From positions 112,001-176,000 of the forward strand of contig WVSP01000001.1 of the NCBI GenBank assembly GCA_015689735.1: a stretch of DNA of 64,000 nucleotides. The letters are read 5' to 3'. The position numbers were made by a program, and so were the translations under genes. This stretch comes from Rhodobacterales bacterium LSUCC0031 (lineage in GTDB: Bacteria > Pseudomonadota > Alphaproteobacteria > Rhodobacterales > Rhodobacteraceae). Under the pieces are notes generated by a model, which did no database searches, was not told the DNA's origin, and was given only the letters and a program-made list of their open reading frames with translations. Shown piece by piece: positions 8,480 through 17,648 of this stretch (its first letter is position 1; every line of letters begins with the position of its first letter).

Positions 8480-9381
8480 CAGTTGGTCCCTCCTGCGACG
8501 ACGGGCGCATTGGTGCCGTAGGTCTCAAGGAAAGTGGAGGTGTGGACAGGGCCGGCATCGGGCCAGATCGGCAGCGTCAGCCACCAGTTCCACCATTCCG
8601 GCCAACCCGAGGTCCAGACCGGCCCCGAGATGATGATACAGACCGCACTCCAGAAACCGGCATTCAACGCCAAGAGAAGGCCCACACGGTGAATACCAAG
8701 TGTACCGATCGAGTAGCCGATGAAATCGCGGAAAAAGGTGTCTTCGTGATCGGGTGTCTTGGCTTCTTCGCCCTTTTCCGGGTTAGCCGCCGACAGGATC
8801 AAACCGCCATGCAACGCAAGCGCGAATGTGGTGGCGAAGAAGAACGTCACCGCGATCATGTGTGCCGGGTTATAGTGGAAGTGCAGGTAAGCGTAGCCGA
8901 CGTTCGACACCCAATCGAGGTGACTGAAAATGCCGTAAGGGAACGCATGCCCCCAAGCGCCCATCAACAGCGGGCGGAAAACCACCAGCGTGACATAGGC
9001 AAAGATCGCAAAGCCAAAGGCAAAAGGCACATGATAGCCCATGCCAAGCTTGCGGCTGATCTCCACCTCGCGCAGCGCCCAAGACACAAAGGCCCCGATC
9101 GCGCAGAAGGTGATGATCTGCCAAAGACCGCCCTCCATGAGCGGCGCAAACCCAAGCCCATAGCTCAGGTCAGGGGGCGCAATGTTGATCGTCCAGGGGT
9201 TGAAGTTGCCTTCCATGGCAGCCCCCCAGAAAATCAGGATCGTCCCCAACAAGGCGAAAAAGGCTGTCGTGACCCCGAAAAAGCCCACATAGAAGGGCCC
9301 TACCCAGAAGTCGAACAGATCGCCGCCAATCAGCGTCCCTCCGCGGACGCGATATTTTTTTTCGAAGCTTAGCAAAGCCAT
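8479..9381 (-). CDS. pufL: Photosynthetic reaction centre L subunit
   Basis: Partner of PufM in the reaction-centre heterodimer; it binds half of the special pair and QB. Ligands are visible at H154 (FSHLDW), H174 (NPAHM), H191 (LALHGG) and H231 (GIHRVG). At 300 residues it is about 18 longer than in Rhodobacter sphaeroides, the extra part being a C-terminal tail after LPIWPDAG. The ATG has GGAGA eight bases upstream. It is separated from pufA by about 140 bp that contain a strong hairpin. Confidence 0.97.
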   Translation of the reverse strand: MALLSFEKKYRVRGGTLIGGDLFDFWVGPFYVGFFGVTTAFFALLGTILIFWGAAMEGNFNPWTINIAPPDLSYGLGFAPLMEGGLWQIITFCAIGAFVSWALREVEISRKLGMGYHVPFAFGFAIFAYVTLVVFRPLLMGAWGHAFPYGIFSHLDWVSNVGYAYLHFHYNPAHMIAVTFFFATTFALALHGGLILSAANPEKGEEAKTPDHEDTFFRDFIGYSIGTLGIHRVGLLLALNAGFWSAVCIIISGPVWTSGWPEWWNWWLTLPIWPDAGPVHTSTFLETYGTNAPVVAGGTN

Positions 9382-9450
9382 GCGTCTGTCTCCGCGTTCG
9401 GCGGCGTCAACGGGCAGTGCCGGTCAGCCGTCAATAAAATCCCTCGGATC

Positions 9451-9484
9451 GCTGCGGGCGAAACGGTATCCGGCCGCCCGCAGC
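9451..9484 (-). other. pufA-pufL intercistronic mRNA hairpin
   Basis: A perfect 10-bp stem (GCTGCGGGCG at 9451-9460 pairs with CGCCCGCAGC at 9475-9484) with a 14-nt loop. In Rhodobacter, hairpins at this place protect the pufBA part of the message from 3' decay and so set the excess of LH1 over reaction-centre protein. The position and strength here fit the same role. Confidence 0.7.
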
Positions 9485-9520
9485 AAAGGTTTCCGCGCCA
9501 AGGATTGGCACGGGATCGCA

Positions 9521-9685
9521 TCAGCCACCGAAACCTGCGGTTGCAGCGGCGGACTCGAACCAGTTCAGACCGGACGAAAGAACCACCAGGTGGATCATCG
9601 CCGCGAGAAGGAACAGGAACACGCCCTGTGCCACGAACACGCGGCGAGGGTCGAAAATGAGCCAGATCTTGTAGAACTTAGCCAT
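9521..9685 (-). CDS. pufA: Light-harvesting 1 alpha polypeptide
   Basis: A 54-residue antenna protein with one membrane helix. The N-terminal [21 protein letters not shown] is characteristic of LH1 alpha. The conserved histidine in [10 protein letters not shown] (H32) coordinates bacteriochlorophyll. It pairs with PufB in the LH1 ring around the reaction centre. An AAGGAG lies eight bases before the ATG, and it begins 15 bp after the pufB stop. Confidence 0.95.
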   Translation of the reverse strand: MAKFYKIWLIFDPRRVFVAQGVFLFLLAAMIHLVVLSSGLNWFESAAATAGFGG

Positions 9686-9700
9686 GTTGTTGCTCCTTCC

Positions 9701-9850
9701 TCAGAACCAGGGCGCCCAGATGTACGTGGCGAGATGAGCAACCAAGGCGACGGCCGCAAACAGCCAGAGCCCGCTCATGTACACCGCGTGCAGCTCTTGC
9801 GCCTGCTCGTCGGTAAGACCCGTGAAGGACAGGTCGGAATTATCAGCCAT
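9701..9850 (-). CDS. pufB: Light-harvesting 1 beta polypeptide
   Basis: A 49-residue antenna protein. The polar N-terminus ([24 protein letters not shown]) precedes one membrane helix with the bacteriochlorophyll-binding histidine in [15 protein letters not shown] (H39). The sequence reads directly as a PufB. The ribosome binding site GGAGG is eight bases before the ATG. About 213 bp separate it from pufQ. Confidence 0.95.
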   Translation of the reverse strand: MADNSDLSFTGLTDEQAQELHAVYMSGLWLFAAVALVAHLATYIWAPWF

Positions 9851-9901
9851 TAACTTTCCTCCGGAACGTTAGACCGATGCCGCGAACCCCGCGGCCGGGC
9901 C

Positions 9902-9927
9902 CCGACAAGGCCTCATTGCCCTGTCGG
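9902..9927 (-). other. Hairpin in the pufQ-pufB gap
   Basis: On the - strand CCGACAGGG pairs with CCTTGTCGG (9-bp stem with one G-U pair, 8-nt loop). It lies in the 213-bp leader of pufB, which holds no gene. A 5' hairpin here could stabilise the processed pufBA message; that role is inferred. Confidence 0.45.
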
Positions 9928-10063
9928 CCATCCACCCCAGCCCGCTTGCACGGAATTGGGTGAATTCAGTATCGGCTCCGGTCGTCACGCCGCGTGTCTC
10001 TTGTTGGCTCTGCTACCCGCCTGTGGTCTGACGACAGGCACGAATGGGCAGATCAGGGCCGAT

Positions 10064-10282
10064 TTACGCCGAAAAGATCATCGGCGTGATAATGCGCGCC
10101 TGGCTCCAGGCCCGCTTGATCGGGCCCTTCTCGGTCAGGTTCCCTGCGCGGATCGCCGCCAGCGCCCATGTCAGGGTCGCCAAGGGCAGCGTCGCCGCAA
10201 AGATGATCGCGAAATAGATCATGAACTCGGTCTTGGGCGGCTTATGCCGCGCGACCGGGTGGTCGGAGGTGAAGTCCGTCAT
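10064..10282 (-). CDS. pufQ: PufQ, puf operon assembly/regulatory protein
   Basis: A 72-residue protein (starts MTDFTSDHP, ends ITPMIFSA) with one membrane helix (about residues 20-43). It sits exactly where pufQ lies in Rhodobacter, between bchZ and pufB. PufQ is reported to affect bacteriochlorophyll flow to the pigment-protein complexes; the mechanism is unclear. The start overlaps the bchZ stop as ATGA, and GGAGAGG lies just upstream inside bchZ. A longer in-frame ORF extends upstream within bchZ, but the ATGA overlap and family length fix this start. Confidence 0.88.
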   Translation of the reverse strand: MTDFTSDHPVARHKPPKTEFMIYFAIIFAATLPLATLTWALAAIRAGNLTEKGPIKRAWSQARIITPMIFSA

Positions 10283-11757
10283 CTTTCCTCTCCCGTATTG
10301 AATTCGAAACCCGCGGGCGCCAAAGCCCGAACGGTATCCTTCATCACCCGCTCCGCCCCATTGGCGAGCGCCGTCTTTTCGGCGGCATCGCGCAGCGTTT
10401 TCGCGGCGGAAATGCGGGTCAAAATCGGGTGCTCGGCCACGATCCGATCGAGCAGCGCCTGCGCATCGGCATCCCATGGGAAATCGCGGCGCAGCGTGGT
10501 CGGCGTCGCATCAGAGCTGTCCATCTGGCTACCCAGAGGCAGGATATGGAACAGCGCATCGAACAGCCCGTTGCAGACCTCCTGCAACATGTAAGTGGCA
10601 CCCGCATAGCCCATGAAGGGCGTACCGGTCGCGCGCCGGATCGCAGCACCCGGAAAGCTTGCAGGAATAAAGGCAGGCTTCGGCCCATGCCCGGCCGCCA
10701 TCTCGGCCAGATACATTTTCTCGTTGATCGACCCCATCAGGATCAGCGGCCGTTTCTGGGCCACCAATGCGCGCACCTGATCATTGTCAGTCTTGCGCCC
10801 CGCCACGCGCGCCACCGCGAAGGCGCAAGGCAGGCCCAGATCGGTCTCAAGGAACTGCCGAACGCCACGGGCATAGGTCTCGTTGGCGACGATGCCGAAA
10901 CTGGCCGTCGCAAAGAAATCCTGCGTCACCGAGCGCCACAGATCCCAAACTGGCTTGATCGTGGAGTGCTTCTCCTGCGCGATGAAGGGCTCGGGGTCCA
11001 GCCCCAGCAATTCCCCCAGCTTGCGCAGGAATTTCGTAGTGCTCTCCACGCCGATCGGCGCTTGCAGATAGGGCTTGCCCAAAACCTCGGCGAGGCCCCG
11101 CCCGAACTCGCGATACATCACGATGTTCACATCCGCATTCACAAGGTTGCGCATCTCCGCCAGATGGCTGCCCAAGGGCATGACCATATTGACCTCGGCC
11201 CCGATCCCCTCGACCAACCGCCGGATCTCGTGCAGATCGCTGGGCATGTTGAAGGTGCCGTACATCGGCCCAAGAATGTTGACCCGTGGTGCAGCACCCT
11301 CTTCGCGCGGCTTTTCGGGCGGCATCCGCCCCTTGGTCATGCCAAACTCGGTAAAGATCCAGGTCATCGCGCGGTCGGCCGATTCCCACTGATCCTCGTC
11401 AATGGTGCGCGGCAGAAAGCGCTGGATATTGGTGCCCATGGGCGTGACACCGCCGCCGATCATCTCCGCGATGGATCCCGTGACGACAACGCTCGGCAGA
11501 GCCGGGTCCAAAACGCCCCAAGCGCGTTTCATCGCGCCCTCGGTTCCGTCGCGGCCCAATTCTTCTTCGCCCAGACCCGTGGTCACGATGGGCAATTCAT
11601 GCGGCGGCAACCCATCGGTGTAATGCAGAACACTTGTCACCGGCAGGTTCTCACACCCCACCGGCCCGTCGATGATGACCTGCAACCCCTTCACCGCGGT
11701 AAAGGCATAGACCGATCCCCAATAGCCACCCGCGCGATCATGATCCTGGATCAGCAT
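10279..11757 (-). CDS. bchZ: Chlorophyllide a reductase subunit BchZ
   Basis: Beta subunit of the nitrogenase-like chlorophyllide a oxidoreductase, which with BchY forms the catalytic part that reduces ring B of chlorin to bacteriochlorin. The 492 residues begin with [19 protein letters not shown] and carry a conserved cysteine in [10 protein letters not shown] (C35), a metal-cluster ligand. The C-terminal half holds the BchZ-specific region. It is separated from bchY by about 106 bp containing two strong hairpins, and is coupled to pufQ by an ATGA overlap. Confidence 0.95.
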   Translation of the reverse strand: MLIQDHDRAGGYWGSVYAFTAVKGLQVIIDGPVGCENLPVTSVLHYTDGLPPHELPIVTTGLGEEELGRDGTEGAMKRAWGVLDPALPSVVVTGSIAEMIGGGVTPMGTNIQRFLPRTIDEDQWESADRAMTWIFTEFGMTKGRMPPEKPREEGAAPRVNILGPMYGTFNMPSDLHEIRRLVEGIGAEVNMVMPLGSHLAEMRNLVNADVNIVMYREFGRGLAEVLGKPYLQAPIGVESTTKFLRKLGELLGLDPEPFIAQEKHSTIKPVWDLWRSVTQDFFATASFGIVANETYARGVRQFLETDLGLPCAFAVARVAGRKTDNDQVRALVAQKRPLILMGSINEKMYLAEMAAGHGPKPAFIPASFPGAAIRRATGTPFMGYAGATYMLQEVCNGLFDALFHILPLGSQMDSSDATPTTLRRDFPWDADAQALLDRIVAEHPILTRISAAKTLRDAAEKTALANGAERVMKDTVRALAPAGFEFNTGEER

Positions 11758-11771
11758 GACACCGCTCCAGT

Positions 11772-11842
11772 CTTCTTCGTTTCGTAAATATCCCGGGGGG
11801 TCTGGGGGGCAGCGCCCCCCAGCGGGTCGGCCCGCAGGGCCG
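11772..11842 (-). repeat. REP-like double hairpin between bchY and bchZ
   Basis: Two perfect stem-loops in tandem: CTGGGGGGC-AGC-GCCCCCCAG (11802-11822) and CGGCCC-GCA-GGGCCG (11828-11842). A conserved-looking tail with CCCGGGATATTT and GAAGAAG follows on the - strand. The layout resembles short palindromic repeats that I recall scattered between genes of Rhodobacterales. No second copy was seen in this window. Confidence 0.5.
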
Positions 11843-11863
11843 AAACACTCTGATAAACCGCGC

Positions 11864-13450
11864 TCATATCATCTGCTCCGCCTGAGCGGCACGCGCGGCC
11901 TTGTCGAGTTTCTTTTGATGCGCAGCGCGGAAATCGGGGCGCAGGTTCGGCGCACCTTCCCAGATGCCGGCGGTGTCGCCCTCGCCCACACCGGCAAAGA
12001 ATTCGCGCATATGATCCATGCGGCCCTTGTTGGCCATGGCGGCATTCACGACCTGGCCAAGCGAGCCGGCACCAGCCGGCCCCATCAGTGGGCGCGCCGA
12101 AATCAGGTTGGTGAAGTACAGCGACGGGATGCCAAGCTCTTTGCCCTTCTGCACCACGGGGGTAGTGCCGATGGCAAGATCCGGCTTGATCGCCTCCATC
12201 GCGGCGCAATCATCCTCAAGGCTGGCGCGGAACTTGATCTTCACGCCGCGCGCCTCAAGCCATGCGATATCAGGCGCCGACCATTTCGTCTTCGGGCAAG
12301 CGCTGCCGACATACGGCACATCCGCTCCGCTTTCGATCAAAAGCCGCGCGACCAGCAGTTCCGAACCTTCATAACCCGACAGCGTGATGGTCCCCTTGAT
12401 CGGGTTAGCGGCCAGACCCGCCTTGATCGCAGGCAGAAATGCGTTTTGCGCCGCCGCGATCTTGTCGGCACCCACACCATAGGCGGCGCCAATGGCCGCC
12501 AGCCAATCGGCGGTGCCGTCATGGCCCACGGGGGCAGAGCCCACGACGGTGCGGCCCGCCGCTTCGAACTCGCGGATCGCGGCGGTGTAGAACGGATGGA
12601 TCGCCGCCACGACTTGGCTATCCAACGCAGAATAGAGCTCGCGCCACTCACGACAGGGAACGACCGGACCTGCCGCCAGACCGAGTGGCGCGAGCATCCC
12701 TCCAATACCCAATGGGTCTGCAGGGAACATTTCGCCCAACAGGGTCACTGTCGGACGGTCTGAAATACCCGAAACGGGGGCTTGAACTGGGCCGGCCTCC
12801 ACTTCCCGTCGGGCATAGTTGAGCATCGCACCCGCGAGGACGTCTTTCGCCTCCGCATGGGTGGGGATGCCAAAGCCGGGTACGTCGATACCGACGATCC
12901 GGACTCCGTTAATCTCGTTGGGCAGCAGCCGCAGCGGCACACCCGATGCGGTCGGCACGCAAAGATTCGTCACCACGATCGCGTCATAACGCTCGGGGTC
13001 GGCCATCTCATGCACGGCTTCGCGGATGTCCTCGAACAGCTTGCCCGTAACGAGTGTCTCAGAATTGAAAGGCACATAACCGACAGAGCGCCGCGCGCCG
13101 TAGAAATGGCTGACGAAGGTCAGCCCATAGACGCAGCAGGCCGAACCGCTCAACACGGTCGCGGTGCGCCGCATCCGCAGACCCACGCGCAAGCTGCCAA
13201 AGGCAGGGCACATGGATTGCGGTTTGTCATGCGGTCCTTGGGGGTAATCCTTGGCGTATTGGTCAAGGATCTCGGATTTGCCCGCCATCCGGGCGGCCTT
13301 TTCCATTTCACCGGCACCGGCATGGCAGCCCATGCCATCGCCACCTTGCGGTGCGACAGCGGGGGCGCTGGGATCGACATTCGCCTCGCCCCGGATCACC
13401 GGGGCCTCGGCCGTGTCGTCGTAGCGGACCTCTCTGAAATCATCGGCCAT
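11864..13450 (-). CDS. bchY: Chlorophyllide a reductase subunit BchY
   Basis: Alpha-like subunit of chlorophyllide a oxidoreductase, partner of BchZ. The 528-residue protein shows cysteines in the expected N-terminal places ([24 protein letters not shown]), which help hold the 4Fe-4S cluster. The nitrogenase-like fold continues through [28 protein letters not shown]. The ATG at 13450 is preferred because GAGG lies about ten bases upstream. A GTG at 13459 overlaps the bchX stop but sits too close to that motif. Confidence 0.94.
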   Translation of the reverse strand: MADDFREVRYDDTAEAPVIRGEANVDPSAPAVAPQGGDGMGCHAGAGEMEKAARMAGKSEILDQYAKDYPQGPHDKPQSMCPAFGSLRVGLRMRRTATVLSGSACCVYGLTFVSHFYGARRSVGYVPFNSETLVTGKLFEDIREAVHEMADPERYDAIVVTNLCVPTASGVPLRLLPNEINGVRIVGIDVPGFGIPTHAEAKDVLAGAMLNYARREVEAGPVQAPVSGISDRPTVTLLGEMFPADPLGIGGMLAPLGLAAGPVVPCREWRELYSALDSQVVAAIHPFYTAAIREFEAAGRTVVGSAPVGHDGTADWLAAIGAAYGVGADKIAAAQNAFLPAIKAGLAANPIKGTITLSGYEGSELLVARLLIESGADVPYVGSACPKTKWSAPDIAWLEARGVKIKFRASLEDDCAAMEAIKPDLAIGTTPVVQKGKELGIPSLYFTNLISARPLMGPAGAGSLGQVVNAAMANKGRMDHMREFFAGVGEGDTAGIWEGAPNLRPDFRAAHQKKLDKAARAAQAEQMI

Positions 13451-13455
13451 CTGCG

Positions 13456-14457
13456 TCACGCCTCGTCGTAGATGACTTCGAGGGACGGCTTGTGAACCGC
13501 ATTCTTGCCGCGCATGTCGGCATCGCTTGCCGGTTCAAGCGTGATGCCTGCACCGGTTTCCGACCCGTCGAACAGCTGCAACAGCTGGTCCTGGTTCAGC
13601 GCGACAGGCTTCATCGGCGGCGCGACAGCAACATTGTCGCCCAGCGCGGCAAACAAGCTGCCCCATTCGCTTTCGGCCGTGCCAACGATTTGGTAATTCG
13701 CCGACTTCTTGCGCAGATCGTCGTTTTGCGGAATGGCCGCCAGGATCGGGATGCCCACGGCCTCGGCGAATGCCTGGGCCTCGCCCGAGCCGTCATCCTT
13801 GTTGATGACAAGGCCCGCAACGCCGACATTGCCGCCCAGCTTGCGGAAGTACTCTACAGCCGAGCAAACGTTATTGGCCACATAAAGCGACTGGAGGTCA
13901 TTCGAGGCGACCAAGATCACCTTTTGCGCCATGTCGCGCGCGATGGGCAGGCCAAAGCCTCCACAGACCACATCGCCCAGAAAGTCGAGCAGGACATAGT
14001 CGAAATCCCAGTCATGGAAGCCCAGCTTTTCGAGAAGCTCGAACCCGTGGATGATCCCGCGACCGCCACAGCCGCGACCGACCTCGGGGCCGCCAAGCTC
14101 CATCGCGAAAACACCGCCGCGCTTAAAGCAGACGTCGCCGATCTTGACCTCTTCACCCGCCAATTTCTTTTGGGTCGAGGTCTCGATGATCGTGGGGCAG
14201 GCCTTGCCGCCAAACAGCAGGCTGGTGGTATCGGATTTCGGGTCGCAGCCGATCAGCAGCACGCGCTTGCCCTGTTCGGCCATCATGTGGCTGAGGTTGG
14301 CAAGCGTGAAGGATTTGCCGATGCCGCCTTTGCCATATATCGCGATGATCTGGGTTTTTTTGGTCGGCTCGCCCTGCGGCACCTCGAGCGTGGGCTCATT
14401 GGCCTCTTCGCGCAGTTTGGCGTCGTAATCGCGCAGGTTCGGAACATCGAGGCTCAT
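13456..14457 (-). CDS. bchX: Chlorophyllide a reductase iron protein BchX
   Basis: The NifH-like ATPase subunit that passes electrons from a 4Fe-4S cluster to BchYZ. It has the P-loop [10 protein letters not shown], switch segment DPKSDTT, and two cluster cysteines in GRGCGGRG and VVCGGFGLP. The start at 14457 ([12 protein letters not shown], 333 residues) forms an ATGA overlap with bchC and has GGGAG upstream. An in-frame start 15 bases earlier is less likely. Confidence 0.96.
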   Translation of the reverse strand: MSLDVPNLRDYDAKLREEANEPTLEVPQGEPTKKTQIIAIYGKGGIGKSFTLANLSHMMAEQGKRVLLIGCDPKSDTTSLLFGGKACPTIIETSTQKKLAGEEVKIGDVCFKRGGVFAMELGGPEVGRGCGGRGIIHGFELLEKLGFHDWDFDYVLLDFLGDVVCGGFGLPIARDMAQKVILVASNDLQSLYVANNVCSAVEYFRKLGGNVGVAGLVINKDDGSGEAQAFAEAVGIPILAAIPQNDDLRKKSANYQIVGTAESEWGSLFAALGDNVAVAPPMKPVALNQDQLLQLFDGSETGAGITLEPASDADMRGKNAVHKPSLEVIYDEA

Positions 14458-15413
14458 GCGGCGTTCTCCCAATCAAGTATCATCTTCAAACAAGCCGGGT
14501 CTTCGAACGCGGTCTGATACGCATCCTCGGCTTGCGTGGCGGAAACGGTGTGGGTGATGAGGCCCGCTAGGCTAAGCGCCCCATGATCGATCAGGTCGCG
14601 GGTCGCGATCAGATCAGCAGGGGTCCATTCGGCGGCGATGCGGAACCGCGCCTCACGCATGAAGGCGGGCGGAAAGGCGAATTGCAGCGGCTCGGGGTAA
14701 AAGCCGGCCAATACGATCTCGCCGCCCTTGGCAAGCCTGCTGACCATCGTGTCAAGCAGGGATGACACACCTGAGGCATCGAAGATGCAGCCGTAATCGC
14801 GGCGCTCATCGGCGTCAGGGTGAATAACGGTATAGCCCATGGCGCCGGATTGGCGTGCAGGGTTGATTTCCCACACTGTGGGGGCCGCGCCACCCGCGGC
14901 GATGGTCAGCCGCGCAAGAAGGCGGCCAAAAACGCCATGGCCGATAATCAACTCAGGCAAACGGGTGTTCATGCCAGCCAGCGCATGGCGCGCAGTTGCA
15001 GCCAAGGCTAAAAGTGCGCCTTCGGCTTTCAGCGCCTGGTCGATCCGCACGACGCGGTCAGCGGCGGTAACAAGACGGCTAGCAGCACCACCGAACAGTC
15101 CCTTGACCTCACCATAGCAATTCGCGCCGGGGACAAAGACGATATCCCCGGGCTTGTAGCCCGTTCCCTGTGCGGCCTCGACCACTTCGCCCGCGGCCTC
15201 ATAGCCAGGCACCAGCGGATAACCCATGCCTGGAAAAGGGGGCATCTGACCCGACCAAAACAGCTTTTCGGTGCCAGTGGAAATCCCCGAATGACGCACA
15301 TCGACGACAAGATCGCCTGGTCCCGGATCGGTCAGCGCAAGCTGACCCACGCCGAGGGTCTTGGGGCCTTGAAGAATGACGGCGTTCGCGATCACGGTGC
15401 TCTTTCCTGACAT
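14454..15413 (-). CDS. bchC: Bacteriochlorophyllide a dehydrogenase BchC
   Basis: Oxidises the 3-hydroxyethyl group of the bacteriochlorophyllide to 3-acetyl, late in bacteriochlorophyll a synthesis. The 319-residue protein is of the medium-chain dehydrogenase type: a GroES-like N-terminal half ([27 protein letters not shown]) and a Rossmann half with the BchC-typical [14 protein letters not shown]. The ATG at 15413 is used; an in-frame TTG at 15425 is possible. It is first in the bchC-bchXYZ-puf transcription unit and is preceded by a promoter covered by two PpsR palindromes. Confidence 0.94.
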   Translation of the reverse strand: MSGKSTVIANAVILQGPKTLGVGQLALTDPGPGDLVVDVRHSGISTGTEKLFWSGQMPPFPGMGYPLVPGYEAAGEVVEAAQGTGYKPGDIVFVPGANCYGEVKGLFGGAASRLVTAADRVVRIDQALKAEGALLALAATARHALAGMNTRLPELIIGHGVFGRLLARLTIAAGGAAPTVWEINPARQSGAMGYTVIHPDADERRDYGCIFDASGVSSLLDTMVSRLAKGGEIVLAGFYPEPLQFAFPPAFMREARFRIAAEWTPADLIATRDLIDHGALSLAGLITHTVSATQAEDAYQTAFEDPACLKMILDWENAA

Positions 15414-15457
15414 GGTCGCAAGCAAACAAGAGAATCTTGCACCTGCGTCAACTTGAC

Positions 15458-15475
15458 TGTCAGTTTATCCTGACA
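15458..15475. promoter_or_regulatory. PpsR operator 1 at bchC
   Basis: A perfect TGT-N12-ACA (TGTCAGTTTATCCTGACA). It covers the probable -10 element of the bchC promoter and lies 8 bp from operator 2. That 8-bp spacing is the classical layout of cooperative CrtJ/PpsR binding at bchC. Confidence 0.82.
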
Positions 15476-15489
15476 CTATTTTATGTCAA
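15462..15489 (-). promoter_or_regulatory. Sigma70-like promoter of bchC
   Basis: On the - strand TTGACA (15484-15489) and TAAACT (15462-15467) are separated by 16 bases. The -35 lies in one PpsR palindrome and the -10 in the other, so PpsR should exclude RNA polymerase. Confidence 0.65.
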
Positions 15490-15501
15490 TCCAAATAGAC
15501 A
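15484..15501. promoter_or_regulatory. PpsR operator 2 at bchC
   Basis: A perfect TGT-N12-ACA (TGTCAATCCAAATAGACA) covering the -35 element of the bchC promoter. A further weak match (TGT-N12-ACG, 15506-15523) runs into the end of crtF and may be a third, low-affinity site. Confidence 0.82.
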
Positions 15502-15518
15502 CATCTGTCAGGTTTTCT

Positions 15519-16658
15519 TTACGCCTTACGGGCTTGCACCACTGAGGTGATGAAGGGGCGGCTTGTCTTGGGGCTGGTGATCCCGGAAAAACCGGCCTCG
15601 GCCAGATGGGCCGAAATCTCGGCCGCGCTGCGGGCGCGCCCGGTTCCCATGGCAAGGCAATACAGGCCAAAATAGGCGTCGCCCGCCCGATTAGGGTGCG
15701 CGCCGCCTGACATCGGTTCGCTGATGATAATCCGCCCGCCGGCCGGCAGCGCGGCATGCGCCTTGGCCAAAAGCATGCGCACCGTCTCGTCGGAATGATC
15801 GTAAAGTACACGGATCAAGCTGATCGCATCGGCACCGCTGGGCAACGTCTCGGTGCGAAAACTTCCGCCGGTGATCGTCACACGCGACTGAAGGCCTGCG
15901 TCAGTGAAGCGCGCCGTTGCAGATGCAATCACCTGTGGCAGGTCGAACAGATGCAGCGACAGCCCCGGGTAAGCGTGGCCAACCGCCGCCAGGAAGGCGC
16001 CGGTTCCACCGCCCACATCCAACAGCCGCGTTACACCAGTCAGGTCGATTGCGGCGAGCGCCTCTTGCGCGACGAGGGTTTGGCTATCGGCCATCAGCTG
16101 GGAATAGGTGGCGGCCACCTCGGGGTCGATCTGGCCGGTTGCGCCAAAGACATAGGGCCAGAAAGCGGCCAATTCGGTGGCGGGCGCATCGCGGAAAAAG
16201 GCGACGGGATCGGCCATATCGCGATACAACACGTCATGGTGACGGATCATCTGCGCTAGCCCCGGAATTCCGGGAAGTGCCGCACCCAGCCGCCCTAGCC
16301 CGTAGCGGCCATCGCTTGTGCGGTGCATCAAGCCCAGCGCGCTGGCCGCTTGGCACAACACCCGCAACCTGTCGGGCGCGATGCCCACGCGCAAGGCGAG
16401 GGATTCGGCACTGCGCGGCCTGTCAGAGAGGTGATCGGCCAAATTCAAAGCGACAAAGGCCATCAAGACCTGGCTATGCAGAAAGCCCGCGACCAGGTCG
16501 AACAACGCCTCGCCATCTTTGCGTGCAACCCGCGCGGCGATGGGGGTGCGCGCCGCCCAGCGCTGAAACTTGTCCGATCGCAGCAGGCTGGTCCGCCACG
16601 CGTAAAGCCGATCGCGCAGGCGTGGCCTATCATCTTGCGATTGGGCAGCCATGCTCAT
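15519..16658 (-). CDS. crtF: Demethylspheroidene (hydroxyneurosporene) O-methyltransferase CrtF
   Basis: Methylates the C1 hydroxyl made by CrtC, using S-adenosylmethionine, in the spheroidene pathway. The 379 residues contain an N-terminal dimerisation domain (DLVAGFLHSQVLMAFVALNLADHL) and a Rossmann methyltransferase domain with the SAM-binding LLDVGGGTGAFLAAV near residue 215. A later conserved GGRIIISEPM follows. It begins 4 bp after crtE, so the two form an operon. Its 3' end is about 100 bp from the bchC start, so read-through from crtEF into bchC is plausible, as in Rhodobacter superoperons. Confidence 0.93.
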   Translation of the reverse strand: MSMAAQSQDDRPRLRDRLYAWRTSLLRSDKFQRWAARTPIAARVARKDGEALFDLVAGFLHSQVLMAFVALNLADHLSDRPRSAESLALRVGIAPDRLRVLCQAASALGLMHRTSDGRYGLGRLGAALPGIPGLAQMIRHHDVLYRDMADPVAFFRDAPATELAAFWPYVFGATGQIDPEVAATYSQLMADSQTLVAQEALAAIDLTGVTRLLDVGGGTGAFLAAVGHAYPGLSLHLFDLPQVIASATARFTDAGLQSRVTITGGSFRTETLPSGADAISLIRVLYDHSDETVRMLLAKAHAALPAGGRIIISEPMSGGAHPNRAGDAYFGLYCLAMGTGRARSAAEISAHLAEAGFSGITSPKTSRPFITSVVQARKA

Positions 16659-16662
16659 CTTT

Positions 16663-17532
16663 TCAGATCATCTGGTTGGCAGGCAAGACAGGTGTCAGCC
16701 GCTCGGCTGTCTTGCGCACCAAGGCTGCAAGCGCCGCCTCACCCGCGCAATGCGGAATCGAGGCGATGGCACCCGACAAGATATCCTCAAGCCGCCGGAT
16801 CGCGCCGCGCACGCCAAGGGCGCTGACGGCATTGGGGCGGCCATTGATCTCGTCCTGATGGGCGGGCTTGCCCAATGTTGCCTCATCATACAGCGCGTCG
16901 CGCAGATCGTCTGCAACCTGAAACGCCTCGCCGATACGGGCGCCAAGTTCTGTCCATGCCTCGGGGTCTTCGCCCGCCGCCGCCGCACCCATCCGCGTTG
17001 CAGCCACGAACAGCGCGCCGGTCTTGGCGCGGTGATAGGCGGACAGGTCAATCTTGTGCTCGCTTTCCCAGCCTTGACCGGCACAAATGCCGCCCGGCAT
17101 GCCACTCGTCTCGCCCAAGATGCGCAAAAGACGCAAGCCACGGGCCGGATCGGCTTCGGCGGCGCGGGTCAGCACCTCGAAGGCCATGATGATCAGCGAA
17201 TCGCCCGTCAGCAGCGCAAGCGGTTCGCCATAGGCGCGATGTACCGAAGGCTTGCCGCGCCGCGTGTCGGCATTGTCAAAGCAAGGCATGTCGTCATGGA
17301 CAAGGCTTGCGCAATGGATCAGCTCGATGGCCGTCGCAGCCGCATCGCTCATCGCGGGCTGATTGTCGCCACAGGCCAGCGCAACCGACAGACAAATGGT
17401 GGGCCGGATGCGCGCTCCGCCGGGATTGACAGCATAATCAAGCGCGCTGGCAAGTTTCGGCGGCGGGCTGCCCTGTTGACCCAAACTGATGGCGTTGGCA
17501 ATGGCGACCTCGATCCGGGGTTTCAACGACAT
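16663..17532 (-). CDS. crtE: Geranylgeranyl diphosphate synthase CrtE
   Basis: Elongates farnesyl diphosphate to geranylgeranyl diphosphate for carotenoids and for the bacteriochlorophyll tail. It has both aspartate-rich motifs of the trans-prenyltransferases: HDDMPCFDNADTRRG and the later DDLRD. The start at 17532 (MSLKPRIEVA, 289 residues) has GAGAGG upstream. An in-frame GTG extension to 17631 would run through the PpsR sites and is rejected. Confidence 0.93.
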   Translation of the reverse strand: MSLKPRIEVAIANAISLGQQGSPPPKLASALDYAVNPGGARIRPTICLSVALACGDNQPAMSDAAATAIELIHCASLVHDDMPCFDNADTRRGKPSVHRAYGEPLALLTGDSLIIMAFEVLTRAAEADPARGLRLLRILGETSGMPGGICAGQGWESEHKIDLSAYHRAKTGALFVAATRMGAAAAGEDPEAWTELGARIGEAFQVADDLRDALYDEATLGKPAHQDEINGRPNAVSALGVRGAIRRLEDILSGAIASIPHCAGEAALAALVRKTAERLTPVLPANQMI

Positions 17533-17581
17533 GCGCGGCCTCTCTCGATGATTGGGAATCTGCCCGGTCTGACAGCCCATA

Positions 17582-17599
17582 TGTAAATCAGGGTGGACA
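17582..17599. promoter_or_regulatory. PpsR operator A in the crtE/crtD gap
   Basis: A perfect TGT-N12-ACA (TGTAAATCAGGGTGGACA), 50 bp upstream of the crtE start. With operator B it lies between two divergent carotenoid genes, so one repressor pair could control both. Confidence 0.72.
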
Positions 17600-17612
17600 A
17601 ATGCTCGCAAAC

Positions 17613-17630
17613 TGTCAACATGAATTGACA
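17613..17630. promoter_or_regulatory. PpsR operator B in the crtE/crtD gap
   Basis: A perfect TGT-N12-ACA (TGTCAACATGAATTGACA), 18 bp before the crtD GTG start. On the - strand it includes TTGACA, a possible -35 for crtE. It is 13 bp from operator A, wider than the 8 bp at bchC. Confidence 0.75.
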
Positions 17631-17648
17631 CCTGAGGAGGAGAGCGAC

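Noticed and set aside
9956-10594. A + strand ORF with a lipoprotein-like start (LLALLPACGL) over pufQ
   Set aside because: It overlaps pufQ and the end of bchZ on the other strand, and its later part is low-complexity shadow sequence.
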